DNA of 64,000 nt from Sipunculus nudus (lineage: Eukaryota > Annelida > Sipuncula > Golfingiida > Sipunculidae), in NCBI GenBank assembly GCA_026874595.1, contig CM049313.1:75320659-75384658 (forward strand), in the 5' to 3' direction. Every line of letters starts with the position of its first letter. Position 1 is the stretch's first letter. The translations under genes were made by a program, and so were the position numbers. Under the pieces are notes generated by a model, which saw only the letters and a program-made list of their open reading frames with translations, did no database searches and was not told the origin of the DNA. Positions 46,919 to 59,689 of the stretch are shown here, one piece after another.

Positions 46919-49708
46919 TGTTTCTCTTTACCTGTAATCTGCCTTTCAGGTAATATATGCATGATGTCAGTAATAATCTGTAATTGAGACATTACACTGA
47001 ATCTCTGAGGGTCTAACATAAATCTCACCATTTTTATCCTTTACTGTGTAAACCTATCCACTACCAATGGCTATGCTATACTTACATGGAAAATTAATCA
47101 ATAGCATTTATTTAATTTGACAATACTAAGAATTCACATACTAGTACAATGCTGTCGTGACTAACAAAAATACATTATTTGAGTAGGAAGGCCTTAGCAA
47201 TTTGTTATAACTGAGTGTTATCTATTGGTTCACAGTAACAAATGCAATGTAACAGCCTCCCAATATGCCAGAGCTGTGTGCCAGGGTGCTTAACCACATC
47301 ACCACATAAAGGCTCCTAATTTGTAATGTAGTAATATGACTCAAACAAGTTAAGGACCAATTGGCAGCAAGTACACTATCAAATAAATCAGTGAGACACA
47401 TCTTCAGACAGCTTAATACCTTAACAAGCATTCATGTGTGCCGAAGTACCGAGGTATACGGAGGAACGTTGCCAAAAGCCACATGATGGTGGGAGTGTAA
47501 ATCGTGCTAAATCTTTTGTGTAAATGTCACAGTCAATGAAAATTATGTAACATCATGCTTAATAAAATATTGACTATGTGATCAGACACCACGAGGTCAG
47601 TCCTATTATTCATGCTTTATCATGCCTTCTCCTTTTTCACTTTATTACTCACCAGGAAAGTGACTCAGCCAGCTTTTCATGCACACATGAAATAAACTTG
47701 ACAAAATTTATGTGACAAAATGTGAAATAACATTCAGGAGATTTATTTGAAAGACAGGAAGATTGAAGAGCTAATGGCAACTGGCAGCTTTTTAGCAGTT
47801 GTAGGATATTGTAAATTCTTTTAATTTACATATGGAAATTTTTGTGATAGTTTTAATGGATATTTATATTGCTAGTTTATTGCATCTCAAACTGGACGCA
47901 CATACAAGGTCAAATGAAGTAACAGTAACAGCTGGGCACACACAAGGGGAGTCAATACAGTGTTTCACCACTTCACACCAGATGCAATTGTCTCTGTCTG
48001 GCAAAAAGCATTTCAGAAGTAGCTCCTGCCCTAATGGTTAGTTGTATAATTATAAAAAGGCTGTTCTTGGCTACCAGATGATCACACATGTTTTACCAAC
48101 TAATTTTACTGTACCTTTTTAAGTGTATGATTTCAATTAGGTATATTTTTTTCCGAAAATTATGATCCTAGGTTTAGATGTTTATTTAATGATACAGCCC
48201 TGTATGAAAACCAACAATGTATTGATTACATGTAAGAATTCTGTATTTCCATTTCCACCAAAGAGTGTCTGGATTCATCAAAGCCTTTAAGTTTGTTTAC
48301 TGTAGTCATGCAGGTTGAATACTCTAAATATGTTCTAAATTTATTCAAGAAACCTATCAAAATGATTGGTTATCCAAAAAGAATTTTATATATAGTTAGT
48401 TCATATCTAAAAGCAAACAGCAGATATGAGATGGTATTTTCATCTCTCTCTCTTATTATTTAATTGTCCATCATCAATTAAATATCAATTACATGTCTAA
48501 AAACTTGACAAGAACATTATCTATCATCTAATGTCATACAAATCATGTAATCTTTAGTGAAGTGGCTTATGATGTGAAAATTAGTGGCCTTTACATGGAT
48601 TTAATATAATTATATGATCTAACATATAATGACTTATTTTACCTGACAACATACTAGAAGCTGGGTAGAGACTTGACTGATGGAGTGAACTTTCTGTAAA
48701 TGTGGATAAAAATGAATCAGGTATAATTAAAATGTGTAGCACTGAATAACCTATGGATGACAATTAAGTATTGACTAAGAGGACTTTTATGAAGGAAATG
48801 ACCATGTACCTTTGTCTCATCTTTGACCATCTTCAGTGTCAAGACATGCTTTTATTACCAGATGACTCAACAGGTGAACAACCACTTATTTAACGGCATT
48901 GTACTTTATTGTCTCCATGGCACTGGTGCAAATAATATGATGCTAACAGTCAAAGACCACAGACACATAATTGTAGTAACCTACAGTCTGTAATTCATTT
49001 GAGGATTGGTTGAACAAGGCTATGCTTTGTTCCCCCTCTGTGTAACGTAAGATTTAACTACTACCTTGGAGCACACCCTGTAAAACTTAAACCCTCTTTT
49101 ATGGTACTGCACTAACATTGGAGAAACGTTGTCCAGTGATCCTTGTGAAGGTGACGTAAATGTTACTCATTAAAACGTTTTAACAAATGTTACCACAAAA
49201 GATAAATTAACATAAACCCTGTGTCACCTGATGGAATAAAAATAAAAGCACTTTATTAATGGACTTGCATGGTGCCATTCAGTAATCTTTGTATGGTGAT
49301 GGTTCATTAATAATAAACGTAGAATAGCCGCGGGTGTACAGTACATTAAGGAGCATATGAAATGTGAACTGATGACCTGAGCCAGACCTTCTGTTGTCTA
49401 GTAAACTTAACAGGCTCAGTTCTTCATGATGTAACATGAGAACCCTCAGGTACACGACAGCAATTAATATACTGATATCCTAAGACTACATAGGACTAAC
49501 ACTGGTAAAAACTGCCATATATTCCATACTAATATGATCCTTTTATCAAGTAAAATTAATTCAGGGGGTCAATATATGGGGGAATATACCCCCCCCCCCC
49601 ACACACACACATTTCAGCAAGGAGAGATGGTCAATGTGATCAACCCCACTGCCCCCCCCCCTTCTGGAATTCAGAGAATAATATTTATACACTGGAAATG
49701 AAATAAAC
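46919..49708. other. Low-repeat spacer
   Basis: No gene or complete element recognised. C tracts occur near 49590 and 49654. Short frames at 47222-47431 (minus) and 47832-48041 (plus) have no supporting context. Confidence 0.4.
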
Positions 49709-51390
49709 TAGGTATTTCTTGGCACCACAGGTGTCATAGTATCCTCAGACAATTAATCCTCCCCCCCCCCCTTTAAGAATAAGCCCCCATCTTCAGCAGC
49801 ATATACTGTCACTTGGCAAGTGACAGTGGTTTCCCAAATCAATCAACTTGAGAAACTTATTTTTCACCATATATGGGGGCCAATAAAGTGAATCATTCTT
49901 AAAAAAGAACATTAATTTATTTTACAGAAATGGGAAGGTAGGTTGTGCCACCAGTTTGGCTAAAAGAAAATTTTCCAAGATGGTTAGACATGCCAAATTT
50001 AAGACCAATACCATGAACCACCTGGAGATATGAGCAATTTTCACCCTAAGCACATGTACAGATGGACCCCACAGCAAAACGTTTGCAGATGGGGTCACCA
50101 GTCTTGAGTACAAGATGGAGGAGTCCAAGATCTATGGACATGCAAAATTTCAGACCAATAGGGCAAATCACTCTTCAGAAAAGGGTATTAATTTATTCTA
50201 CAAAAAGGAAGGTAGGTGGTGCCACCTGTCTGGTTTACAAGAAAACTTTCCAAGATGGATGAACATGCCAGATTTCAGACCAATATCTTAAACCACTCCG
50301 GAGATATGAGCAATTTTCACCGAAGCAAAGTACAGATGGACGCCACACAATTACGATTGCAGATAGCACCACCAGTCTTGAATACAAGATGAAGGTATCC
50401 AAGATCAATGGACATGCACAGTTTCAGTCCAATCTGTTGATTAGTTTTAGACTTATAATGCTCACAGTACTGTCAAGTTGAAATAATGGGGTATTAAAAG
50501 GAATGAAAACAAGAAAAGGACAGAAGACTGCACCACCTGTCTTCCTCAGAAGACAAAGATTCAAGATCTTCTGTCAATTTGACTTTTGAATCAATCCATG
50601 CATCCCTTATTGAGATATTAATGAATTTGTGTGATTTTCACCATATATGGCAATATTCAAGGTCAAGGCCACTCTCATAGGAAAGGTCATGACCCCAATT
50701 TAAATATACATTATCCAATAACCCATGCCTATGTATATGCATAATATGAAAGAAATCTGTCCATTAGTTTTTTACTTATAATGCTCACAGTACTGTTAAG
50801 TGGCAATGATGGGGAATTAAAAGGCACAAAAACAAGAAAAGGACAAGGTGGCACCACAAGTTTCCGGAACATGATAACACTATCAAAGATCTTTGGTCCA
50901 TTTGATTTTTGGACCAATCCATGCACTGTCGAAAAATTTTTGATTTTGTGTGATTTTCACCATATATGGCAATATTAAAGGTAAAGGCCGCTCTCATAGA
51001 AAAGGTTATGACCCCAATTGAAATATACATCATCCCAAGAAAAGGATAACAGGTGGCGCCACCAGTTTCCGGTACATGACAACACTATTCAAGATCTTCA
51101 GTCAATTTGATTTTTGGATCAATCCATGCAAGATATCTTGAGATATTTAAGAATTTGTGCGATTTTCTCCCAAAATGGACCTATTCTAGGTGAAGGTCAC
51201 TCTCCTATTAAAGGTCATGACCCCATTTTAAATAGGCTTTGTCCTCTCACCCATATCTATACACATGTCAAGTTTGGTAAAGATCCGTAAAATATTTTTT
51301 GAGTTATCGCGTCCAAACGAAATCTCTACAGCTGCAGCAGTGCGACCGTCCTTAAACCATAGTATCCCGACTTTGTCTAGGGATAAAATT
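49709..51390 (+). mobile_element. Family B pearl/HINE-like element, copy 2
   Basis: Left end AACTAGGTATTTCTTGGCACC, then AGTATCCTCAGACA and a C tract. Core segments carry GGTGGTGCCACC (about 50216), GGTGGCGCCACC (about 51053) and AAAGGTCATGACCCC blocks. The right end is a decayed hairpin AGTATCCCGACTTTGTCTAG, then GGATA near 51361-51386. The core composition differs from copy 1: it lacks the DR1 array and has more of the GGTGGC monomers. Confidence 0.65.
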
Positions 51391-54300
51391 AATAATTAGA
51401 TTTATAGACTTTGGTTCTACAAAAAGGTTGTTCCAACTTTGATTGCCCTCCAACAACTGCAAGTCATCCCCCATCCTTGAAAAATATATTTGCACCTCCT
51501 TCAGGAGATAAATGGGCCCTTGGAACATTTCAATAAACAATACAGAGCTATTCCAGAATGTTTCCTTCATAAATGATGTAAGACTTGGGTCTGTTTTCCA
51601 TTAAAATGGAAACTAGACTGTTCCCTCTATATTGAAACCAGGAATGGTTCCTTCATAATTCAATTCTGAAATAAGGCCCTGCCTATTCCTTTAAATGAGA
51701 AAGTTCCAATACTATTTCTTCCTGCTTGTTAATTTAGGCATCAAAATTTACCTTAAACTTGCCATTAATCCTTGGTATATATTAAGCAAATATAAACTTA
51801 GACCAAGGATTGTTTTCCTAAAAATTACACCGCAGACGGATTCATAAACATGTATAAATGAGAATAGACGACTATTTATTTTCAAAAGTAAAGTCAGAAT
51901 CTGGACTTTTCTCTTTAAAACTGAAATGAGACCCTGGATCCTTTGCTTTCAAGGAATTAAACACTAGATTGTTTCCCTTCATCAGTGAAATATGGCATGT
52001 TCTCAAACACAACTGACGATAAACCAAGGACTACTTCCTTCAAAAGTGAAATTAGAACCAAGACCTTTTACTTCAAAATGTAAAATTATACCTACTTAAA
52101 TTTTATCTACACCACTGCATAAGCCTTTCAACTGGGCCCCTGCTTAAGTAAAATCCTGACCAAACCATACAATGTCTCTATTAATATACTCATTTCACGC
52201 ATACAAGTTGCAGCACTCATACACAGTATAAAATGTTAAGTTGCACTATCACATAATGATGTTTATATCAGTGCAAATTACACCTTTCATATTTTGGGTG
52301 GAAGATTTACACTTAAACTAACCATTCATGGTTGATGTTTTCTGCTAAATTATCTTAAATATGCTGATGCTGACATCTGGTGGGTATGAGACTTACTAAT
52401 AGCTTTTTTCCACCAGGTGGCATCTGGTGGTAAGTGTTTATATCTCAGGGTAATACATTCCACTAATAGACACATCCGATGTTTGCAAACAAAGCCCTCC
52501 AACTGGCGAATGCGCACTGGGCCGTAAGGCAAGAAGCACAGCCCAGCTTGACTGCCAGCCATATAATCAACACAGATAACCTATATAATAGCATCACTGT
52601 ATCTTTGATCAGTATCAAAATAAAAGAGACTCTGCCATGGCCCACAGTAAAATTAATTATCCCGATAAATTAGGCCACCACCCATTGAAATAAAAGGGAC
52701 AAGCCTATTTCCTGCAACAGCTCATATTCGGTCAGTTTTATCAGAGATGACACTCGTGAAAATAAGATCGTAGGACAGAAATGTTAAAATAGTTTAAACA
52801 TCTAAAAAGACTTGTCTTCCATATAGCTTATACAACTTGAAAATATGTTTAATTTTAGTGAAAAAAAATCCATGATTTATAACAGTAGCCTATAACTTGC
52901 ATGAAAATACACTAAATGGTGCAGTCTCCCCTAAAAACTAATACTACCGAATATACAAGAATACTCAACTTTTAATTCAGTCTCCTCTCTTAAACACAAT
53001 TTAATAGTGCAACGTAGATTTAAATTTATATATGTATATTATAATCTTGCAAATTTGCAAAAATTTTGCTGCTCATCATAGACCTATACATGTGAATATG
53101 AGTGTCAGTATGGTGTTGCAACAAGTGATGTCTTATACTGTACAAAAAACTGCATGCAATCAAACTTGAACGACTTTATATAGGATATCATGTTTTTTTT
53201 GTGACCAACTGACACTGAGGAAAACATATTGTCCACTTACAAAATCTGATCCCTTCTTAACTGCTTCATAATTTGTATGGCTTATAAAAAGTTAGTCTAA
53301 AATGCCCCCCCCCCCCCCGTCCCCCGGACCAATAAATATTAGAAATATCATCAAATCCCTGCACATTAATCACTATTCACATCTTAATGCCAATCCTTAT
53401 TTCAACAAGGGCAATAATAATGCACCTCCCACCAAAAACTTCCATATTTTATATAATTAATGACGCATTATTCAATTTAAATGAGTGATGTTTCCCAATA
53501 CCTTGCCTGGGTTCCCACTAGTATATTAAAAAATTAATACCAGCTATATAGTGCTTCATATGAACTATGACTGAAATAATAATTACGAGAAGAGTAACTG
53601 TAAAACAATGTAAAGAATGGTTTCCTTTGATGTATAGTATTGTAATCAGTTATATAATTATTTAGGTGTAGTAGTCGATAAATGCAACGTTATGTGTTCG
53701 TTTGAAAGAGAAAGCCATCGTGTTGTGTAAGTTTGTAAGTTACATTTTTTGTCTAAATTTTGTGGCGAATGATTTGAATATAAATTAATTAAAATTAAAA
53801 TTAAGTAAAATTGATTATAACTTTAAAAACATTAACAATATATAAATTTTCTAGGGTTTGTCCTTTTGAGTGATTTTGATATTAATGATATTCATATTAT
53901 TATTAAAGTTATTATTATGATTTATTATTGATGATAATGATAATTATGATAAAAATAATAATCATAATAATAATTATACAAAGAAGAAACTATAAGATGA
54001 AAACATTCATTGAATATTAAGTGAAGGAGGTAAATCTGTTACAGATTATGAGTCTCAAATTAACTAAGGAAAATGAGTAATTAATTATGTCATCAGATAA
54101 AGCTTCCATGGACATTCTCAACTTAGATCAGCTGATAGACAGGTCTAAAGATAAATTTATTCTTATATAAAGATTTCATATTTAGAAAAAGTAACTCTGA
54201 AATGTGATTTGTTATGGGAAATGATCCACCAAAGTTAAGGCTGTACTCCCTTTTCGGTACAAACGTTTACTCCCGTCAACAGGGAGGTATAGGTCTGAAC

Positions 54301-54816
54301 AAGGAATTAAGTCTGACATTTTTACTGCTGATTAAGTGAATAAAATTGTCCATGTATGTCACACGAATGGAACTGCACTTGTGGTAGGAAAGCATATTAC
54401 AAATATATACTTATAGAATGAAGCGTGAAAACCTCTGACCTCTTGATTAGCCATGACTAAATGCAAGGATGTTGAACACCAGGTGGGATTGTCAGCTGCA
54501 AATTTAAATGTTCTAGGGAAGGCCTCCTGGAGTTAAAATGACTAGTTAATTGTAGGGACACTAGAATGACATGGTTTATGGTGTTTGATATGCAAAATGA
54601 CACTAAACAGGGAGAAAAATGAAGCGTAACTCAGACTGGTATTGTAGTGTAAATAGCTTGTCCAGTGCCTGCCGCAGCCCATGTTTTGCCTTACAGGGCA
54701 CCACATGGTCAGGGACCTAGTTTCTGTGACGTCACGATCGGATGTGTCTATATCAACCCTCTGGGTGCTCCAGAAACGAAGGCCAAATTTTAAGTTTCCA
54801 TATTGAGAATATTCTA
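51391..54816. other. Low-repeat spacer; one CRE motif at 54727
   Basis: Largely unique AT-rich sequence. A C run lies near 53303 and an AT/TAA-rich low-complexity stretch at about 53880-53990. TGACGTCA occurs at 54727-54734 in a slightly GC-richer patch (54640-54780). No exon recognised. Confidence 0.4.
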
Positions 54817-55671
54817 AACTAGATATTTATTGGCACCGCAGGTGCCATAGTATCCCAGACAATAAACCCCCCCCCCCTTTAAGAATAGCCCCCACCCCCA
54901 TCTTCAGCAACAATTAATATCAGACCACACTCATAGAAAAGGTCACTGTCATAGAAAAGGTCATGGTCCCAGTTTCAATATACATCATCCCCTAACCCAT
55001 GTCTATGTATATGCACAATATGAAAGAAATCTGTCCATCATGACCATACTATCCAAGATCTTCGGTCAAGTTGATTTTTGGACCAATCCATGCATCCCTT
55101 ATTGAGATATTACTGATTTTGTGTGATTTTCACCATATATGGCAATATTCAAGGTCAAGGCCACTCTCATAGGAAAGGTCATGACCCCAATTTAAATAAA
55201 CATCATCCCATAACCCATGTCTATGTATATGCATAATATGAAAGAAATCTGTCCAATAGTTTTTGACTTGTAATGCCCACAGTACTGTAAGGTGGCAATT
55301 TTGGGGGTATTAAACGGCAGGAAAACAAGTAAAGAATAAAAGGTGGCGCCACCAGTTTTTTGGAACATGACAACCCTATCCATGATCTTTTAGCAACTTG
55401 ATTTTTCGGATTAATCCATGCAAGATTTCTTGAGATATTTAAGAATTTGTGTGATATTCCCTAAAATTGGACCTATTCAAGGTCAAGGACACTATCCTAG
55501 TAAAGGTCATGACCTAATTTTAAATAGGCGTTGTCCTCTCACCCATATCTATACATATACCAAGTTTGGTAAAGATCCATGAAATATTTTTTGAGTTATT
55601 GCGCCAACAAGATTTATATGTGGCTGCGGCGGGACCAGTATGAAAACATAGTATCCCCTGACTTTGTCTGG
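54817..55671 (+). mobile_element. Family B pearl/HINE-like element, copy 3
   Basis: AACTAGATATTTATTGGCACC, GCAGGTGCC and AGTATCCCAGACA at the left, with a C tract. The core has AAGGTCATGACC sites and GGTGGCGCCACC near 55342. The right end AGTATCCCCTGACTTTGTCT stops before the closing hairpin arm, replaced by a different repeat at 55672. Confidence 0.65.
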
Positions 55672-56150
55672 ACTTAATTCTGGAGGGGTGATGGGGTATT
55701 TCTGTGACCCATAGCTGGGAAGATATGGGTAACAGAGACCTAATTTCAGGCTGCCTATGAGATTTTTCATGGACCTTCCTGGATTTCAAGTTATAACATT
55801 CTAGGTCCAATGCTTACAATTTGTGCCCTGGTAACAGATGACCACATCTTTGAAGATCTCATAAAATAAAGAAAAAATCTAGGTGGCACCACCTGCCTGC
55901 AGAAACAGATGAAACTAGCCATGATGAATATACATAAATAGAATCATGGTGATCAATGCATTAGTTGATCAGATACTGGAGCTTTTGTACAAATTTTTAA
56001 TTATTCTGGGAGGTATTTCTGAGAACATTTGAAAGGGAGGATATGGGTAACAGAGACCTTAATTGAAGTTTCAAAGGAGTTTTTTCATGGACCTCCCTGG
56101 ATCTCAAGTAAGAATATTCTAGGTCCAGCTGCCTGGTAAAAGGACAGCCA
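55672..56150 (+). repeat. Repeat L, two ~340-bp units
   Basis: The block GATATGGGTAACAGAGACCT, followed by TTTTTCATGGACCT, CCTGGAT and ATTCTAGGTCCA, occurs at about 55724-55812 and again at 56040-56126. It directly follows the truncated B copy. Confidence 0.6.
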
Positions 56151-56502
56151 GAACAGCAGACCAATGGAAGACGAACAAAGAGTGACACAAAAACAGAATA
56201 TTTTAAAGGCAATCTTTCACCGACTCCCTATATATATCCTATTTATATTTGGTATATAATTATTTATATGTTCCAGCATTTAGGCCCTAATCTCCAATAT
56301 TTGTATTGCACAAACCTGAATCTGATATATCAGTGTTACTATTGATAATATTAAGGGGTTTTCCTCATGCAAGAGTGAATGTAGGAGTGTATTTAAGATG
56401 GTTAAATCTGGTTAACACTAAGCAAAGAATGACTGAAAGTTTGATATTATTTTAGGATGCATCTTCAGCAGAAAGGCAAAGCTCTATAAATGCTTTTCCA
56501 TT

Positions 56503-57110
56503 GGTCAGACAATGGTCCTCAGAGGGCGCCGCATTTCAGGTAGTACTGGACTACCGGGTAGTTTACATATGGGTAAAGAATTTAGTTTATGGTAATGACA
56601 GGCAGAAACAGGTTTTAATCAATAGGCAAGAGGGAACAAAAATCCTACTGGTTCAAATCATATTAAAGAGGATATGTCTGAAATAATGTCTGCAATACAA
56701 AATCACTGATTGTTCTCTGGCTAACATACAGGATTTTTGGCAGGTGTGTAAATTTGTGCTGTGGCGGCCATATTGTAATTTCAACAGGTCTGTAATTCAA
56801 CAGGTCTGGAGCCCTCATAGAAACTAATGATCCCTGTGAATTGGAGAAGATCAAAAATGCTCTTGTTGAGATATCACGTGCAAAAGAAAATCACCCATTG
56901 TGCTCTGCGGACCATATTGTAATTCAGATAGGTCTGTAATTCCATAGGTCTGGAACCCTCACAGGAACCATTTCACCCCTGTGATTTTGAGAAAGATCAT
57001 GCATGTTCTTGTTGAGATATTGCATGCAAAAGAAAGCATCACTGATGGATGGACGGATCACATGGTGATCACCATAGGGCACCACTTGTCAAACTGGGCC
57101 CCAATTATCC
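56503..57110 (+). mobile_element. Family G pearl/HINE-like element, copy 2
   Basis: Left end GACAATGGTC, then CTCAGAGGGCGCC; core of about two to three diverged monomers containing GGCGGCCATATTGTAATT and ATCCCTGTGAATTGGAGAAG. The right end is GGATGGACGGATC, then CACCATAGGGCACCACTTGT and TGGGCCCCAATTAT. Confidence 0.6.
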
Positions 57111-57439
57111 CCAAAACATGAACCATGAGCCACATTAAGTATCAGTATATGAAATGAGTGCACCAAGGACTACTTGGATATAGAAAGCTATAGAAGAAGG
57201 GACCAACCAATTACTATAGTCCGTCCCAGTACCTGTGTCCGCATGTTTTTCTGGGATAATTTTTCATACAAGTAAAGCAGTGTAAATCTTTCTTATCCAA
57301 AGGTTGCAGGAGCTATTTCACCGACTACCTGCGTAAAAAGTAATGCCTTACCTTACTTTGATTTTGTATAAGACAAATAATCCAAAATATGGCAAAACAA
57401 GTTACAGCGTTTACGACTTATTCCTTGCCTGAGAACTGA

Positions 57440-57545
57440 TAATAAACAAGCCAGTCAAACTTATGACGTCAGTCAATTGAAGGTGACGTGCGACCGATCA
57501 CTGTGACGTCTTTGTGACGTCACTGTTGTCTAACAAACACAAAAC
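57440..57545 (+). promoter_or_regulatory. CRE-rich putative promoter
   Basis: Two perfect cAMP-response elements TGACGTCA (57464-57471 and 57515-57522) plus TGACGTCT (57504-57511) and TGACGTGC (57484-57491) fall within 60 bases. The patch is richer in CpG than its surroundings. CRE clusters close to a start site are typical of CREB/ATF-bound promoters. The ATG with a strong Kozak context follows 50 bases downstream. Direction is inferred. Confidence 0.45.
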
Positions 57546-57571
57546 GCAGCCATAGACATGGAAAGTGTACC

Positions 57572-57617
57572 ATGGAGGAATATACTATCCAGCAGTGCCG
57601 GGAAGACGCCATCAATG
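57572..57617 (+). CDS. Possible first coding exon, unrecognised protein
   Basis: ATG at 57572 sits in the optimal context ACCATGG and opens a 15-codon frame MEEYTIQQCREDAIN plus one base, ending at a plausible donor AATG|GTATTT. Without splicing the frame closes at a TAA about 15 bases further on. The peptide is not repeat-derived, and CRE elements lie just upstream. A candidate acceptor TCTTCTTCAG at about 57721-57730 could follow. Family unknown; an overlapping upstream ATG at 57558 in another frame is an alternative. Confidence 0.3.
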
Positions 57618-59053
57618 GTATTTCAGCATAAATAACATAGTAACGCAAAAGAGTCGCAAAGTAAATACGTTTTACATGATATATAACTACTTTACACAAA
57701 ATCGGCGGAATATCTGTTTATCTTCTTCAGGCCAAAGGACATTTTTAAAGAATATTTTAAAATAATTATCGCGAAAAAACTTGCGGACAAGGGTTTTGGG
57801 ACGGACTATAACATTTAAATTTTGTATATAAAATCTGAGGAATTGCAAATTAGCATGTCCCACACACTTTAAGACTTTTCATTGTTTGAGAGTGCTGATC
57901 AGCACTATTTTAAGACTGTAGTTACCATTTAGTCAGTTAGATCCTAAATATTTCTAAAATTTCATATATGTTGTTTATATGGCCATTATTAAAAGTGCAA
58001 ACTTATTAAAATTGCAAACCCTTACACCTTTTGATCAGGTCTGTTAGCCATGTATGACAATATCTCTGAGAAAAAGAATGGCTTTGTTTTGCAATCACAA
58101 TATTTAACATCCAGGTCAAGGTCACTCATTTTTTCACATGTCAGGTGACTTGAATGAAACACCTTGCCTGTCAAATTTAAGAAAAAATATATTTAAAAAA
58201 TAATGGGATTCACAAAAGTTTTAAAAATTCCATCTGTTTTGATAAAAAATCAAAGCAAAGATCATTTTTTTATCTGAAATTGAAAACTGAGAACCACAAT
58301 TTCAACCGTTATCAGAATTTATTTAGGACTAGCTTCATTAAATTGTGTCTGTCAGTAAATGGTAAAGTCGAAGGCAGGTATGACGATTGCGCTTAACCGT
58401 TTAACCATTTAACCGTTTAAATACAAGTCAACTACATGCCTAGACTAGTTGACTCGGAAAAAAATTGGTTGTTTCATGAATGCCAAACTAGATGATTCAG
58501 CAATTTACCTCAGACTATTTTGTGGAGTGTCATGAACAATTTTTATTACTAGCTGTATACCCATAATTCCAATATGTGATATCAAGGTTTTAGTGGGTAT
58601 GTGAAATGGCAGTCCTAAGAGGCAGTTTCAAGAAATTGGGAGAAATTAACATGTCAGTGTTCGCTTAGAGCACAGGGATGAGACATGGATGAACTCCAAG
58701 GACAGCCTCCAGGCAAGAATTTATCTGCAGAGAGGGTTTGCTGGCAAACTGATGTGTACTGACAAAGTTTATAGATCAATAACACTTATTTTTGACCACA
58801 CCCAAATCCTCAAATTATAGTGGGATAAAAATAAAGAGCATCTGCTTAAAACCTGATAGGGATTATTTAGTATTCCAAAATGGTTGTCTAAATTGGTGAC
58901 CTATCCAAGAAAAGTTGACCAAGTAATGAAAAAGACAAGTGATATGCAAATGATATCTCCTCAATCTTAACAGACTGAAAGATTAACCCACAATAATTTT
59001 TTTATTTGGTGAATGTTACCACCTCCATTTTTAATGCTTGCTTATAACTATTA
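57618..59053. other. Spacer or intron, no recognised feature
   Basis: AT-rich, with no further exon recognised on either strand. A short frame after 57730 (including KDIFKEYFKIIIAKKLADKG) could be a second exon of the putative 57572 gene but needs a different splice phase from the donor proposed there. Confidence 0.35.
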
Positions 59054-59397
59054 CTATGTGCATCTGCAGAGTTACATACTGGTTTGCACTACATGACAGG
59101 GGGTTATACCCTGTTGTCCTTGTGTCAACCAGGCTCAGTGTTCCACCCCTGTGGGTCCTGGGTGTGTGTCGTCCCCATTGCTGGGTCATAACACCGAGAA
59201 ACCCCAAAAGGTGCACTCATTTGTGAGTGATACATGATTGTTGGGCGCAGTCTCCCCATTAAGCCTGCAGAGCGCTCACCCTGGGTGGGAGCCTACCCTG
59301 AAAAATCTCACCATCTTGGCTGAGATCGAACTCACGATCACCTGACTTTGAGTCCTGTGCTCTACCCCTGAGCCATATAAGCCAGTCTCTACCCCTA
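59054..59397 (-). mobile_element. tRNA-derived SINE
   Basis: On the minus strand, an A-box-like TGGCTCAGGGGTAGAGCA (59375-59358) is followed by a B-box-like GTGAGTTCGATCTCA (59335-59321), the internal RNA polymerase III promoter of tRNAs. The downstream body includes GGGTAGGCTCCCACCCAGGG. A partial second A-box-like TGGCTTAGGGGTAGAGA lies at 59402-59386. The spacing and lack of a clean cloverleaf or acceptor stem argue for a SINE rather than a tRNA gene. Its left boundary is approximate. It lies just downstream of the G-patch exon. Confidence 0.6.
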
Positions 59398-59539
59398 AGC
59401 CACAGAAACTGGACTACAATGTTTGAGTTTTGTCTTTATGTGGCATTTAAACCTGAGTATCATGCACTACTGTACAGTAATAATATGAGAATATAAAAAA
59501 TTTAAAAACATCAATAGTAGCCATATTCTGTAAACTCAC

Positions 59540-59639
59540 CGGTTCTTTTTGACCAGTCTGATCTTTGCCCAGTGAATCTCCCTCTTTCCATCCCATCTTC
59601 TGTAATAACTTGTGGCCTTTATTTTGTGCTGGTATTGCC
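59540..59639 (-). CDS. AGGF1: AGGF1 G-patch exon
   Basis: Spliced internal exon of 100 bases with acceptor TTTTTCAAG and donor CCG|GTGAGT, phase 2 to 0. It encodes NKGHKLLQKMGWKEGDSLGK, then DQTGQKEP, a G-patch: the glycine-rich motif around M-G-W and S-L-G-K that binds and activates DEAH-box RNA helicases or nucleic acids. With the preceding exon it matches the C-terminal part of AGGF1, a secreted/nuclear protein linked to angiogenesis in vertebrates; invertebrate function is not established from sequence. The rest of the G-patch and the C-terminus should be in a following exon, which I could not find. Confidence 0.85.
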
Positions 59640-59689
59640 CTTGAAAAATATATTATAAAAACAAACATAATAATATAATATAATATTAG

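Noticed and set aside
59321-59375. A functional tRNA gene
   Set aside because: A and B boxes are present, but no clean cloverleaf, acceptor stem or terminator; better explained as a SINE head.
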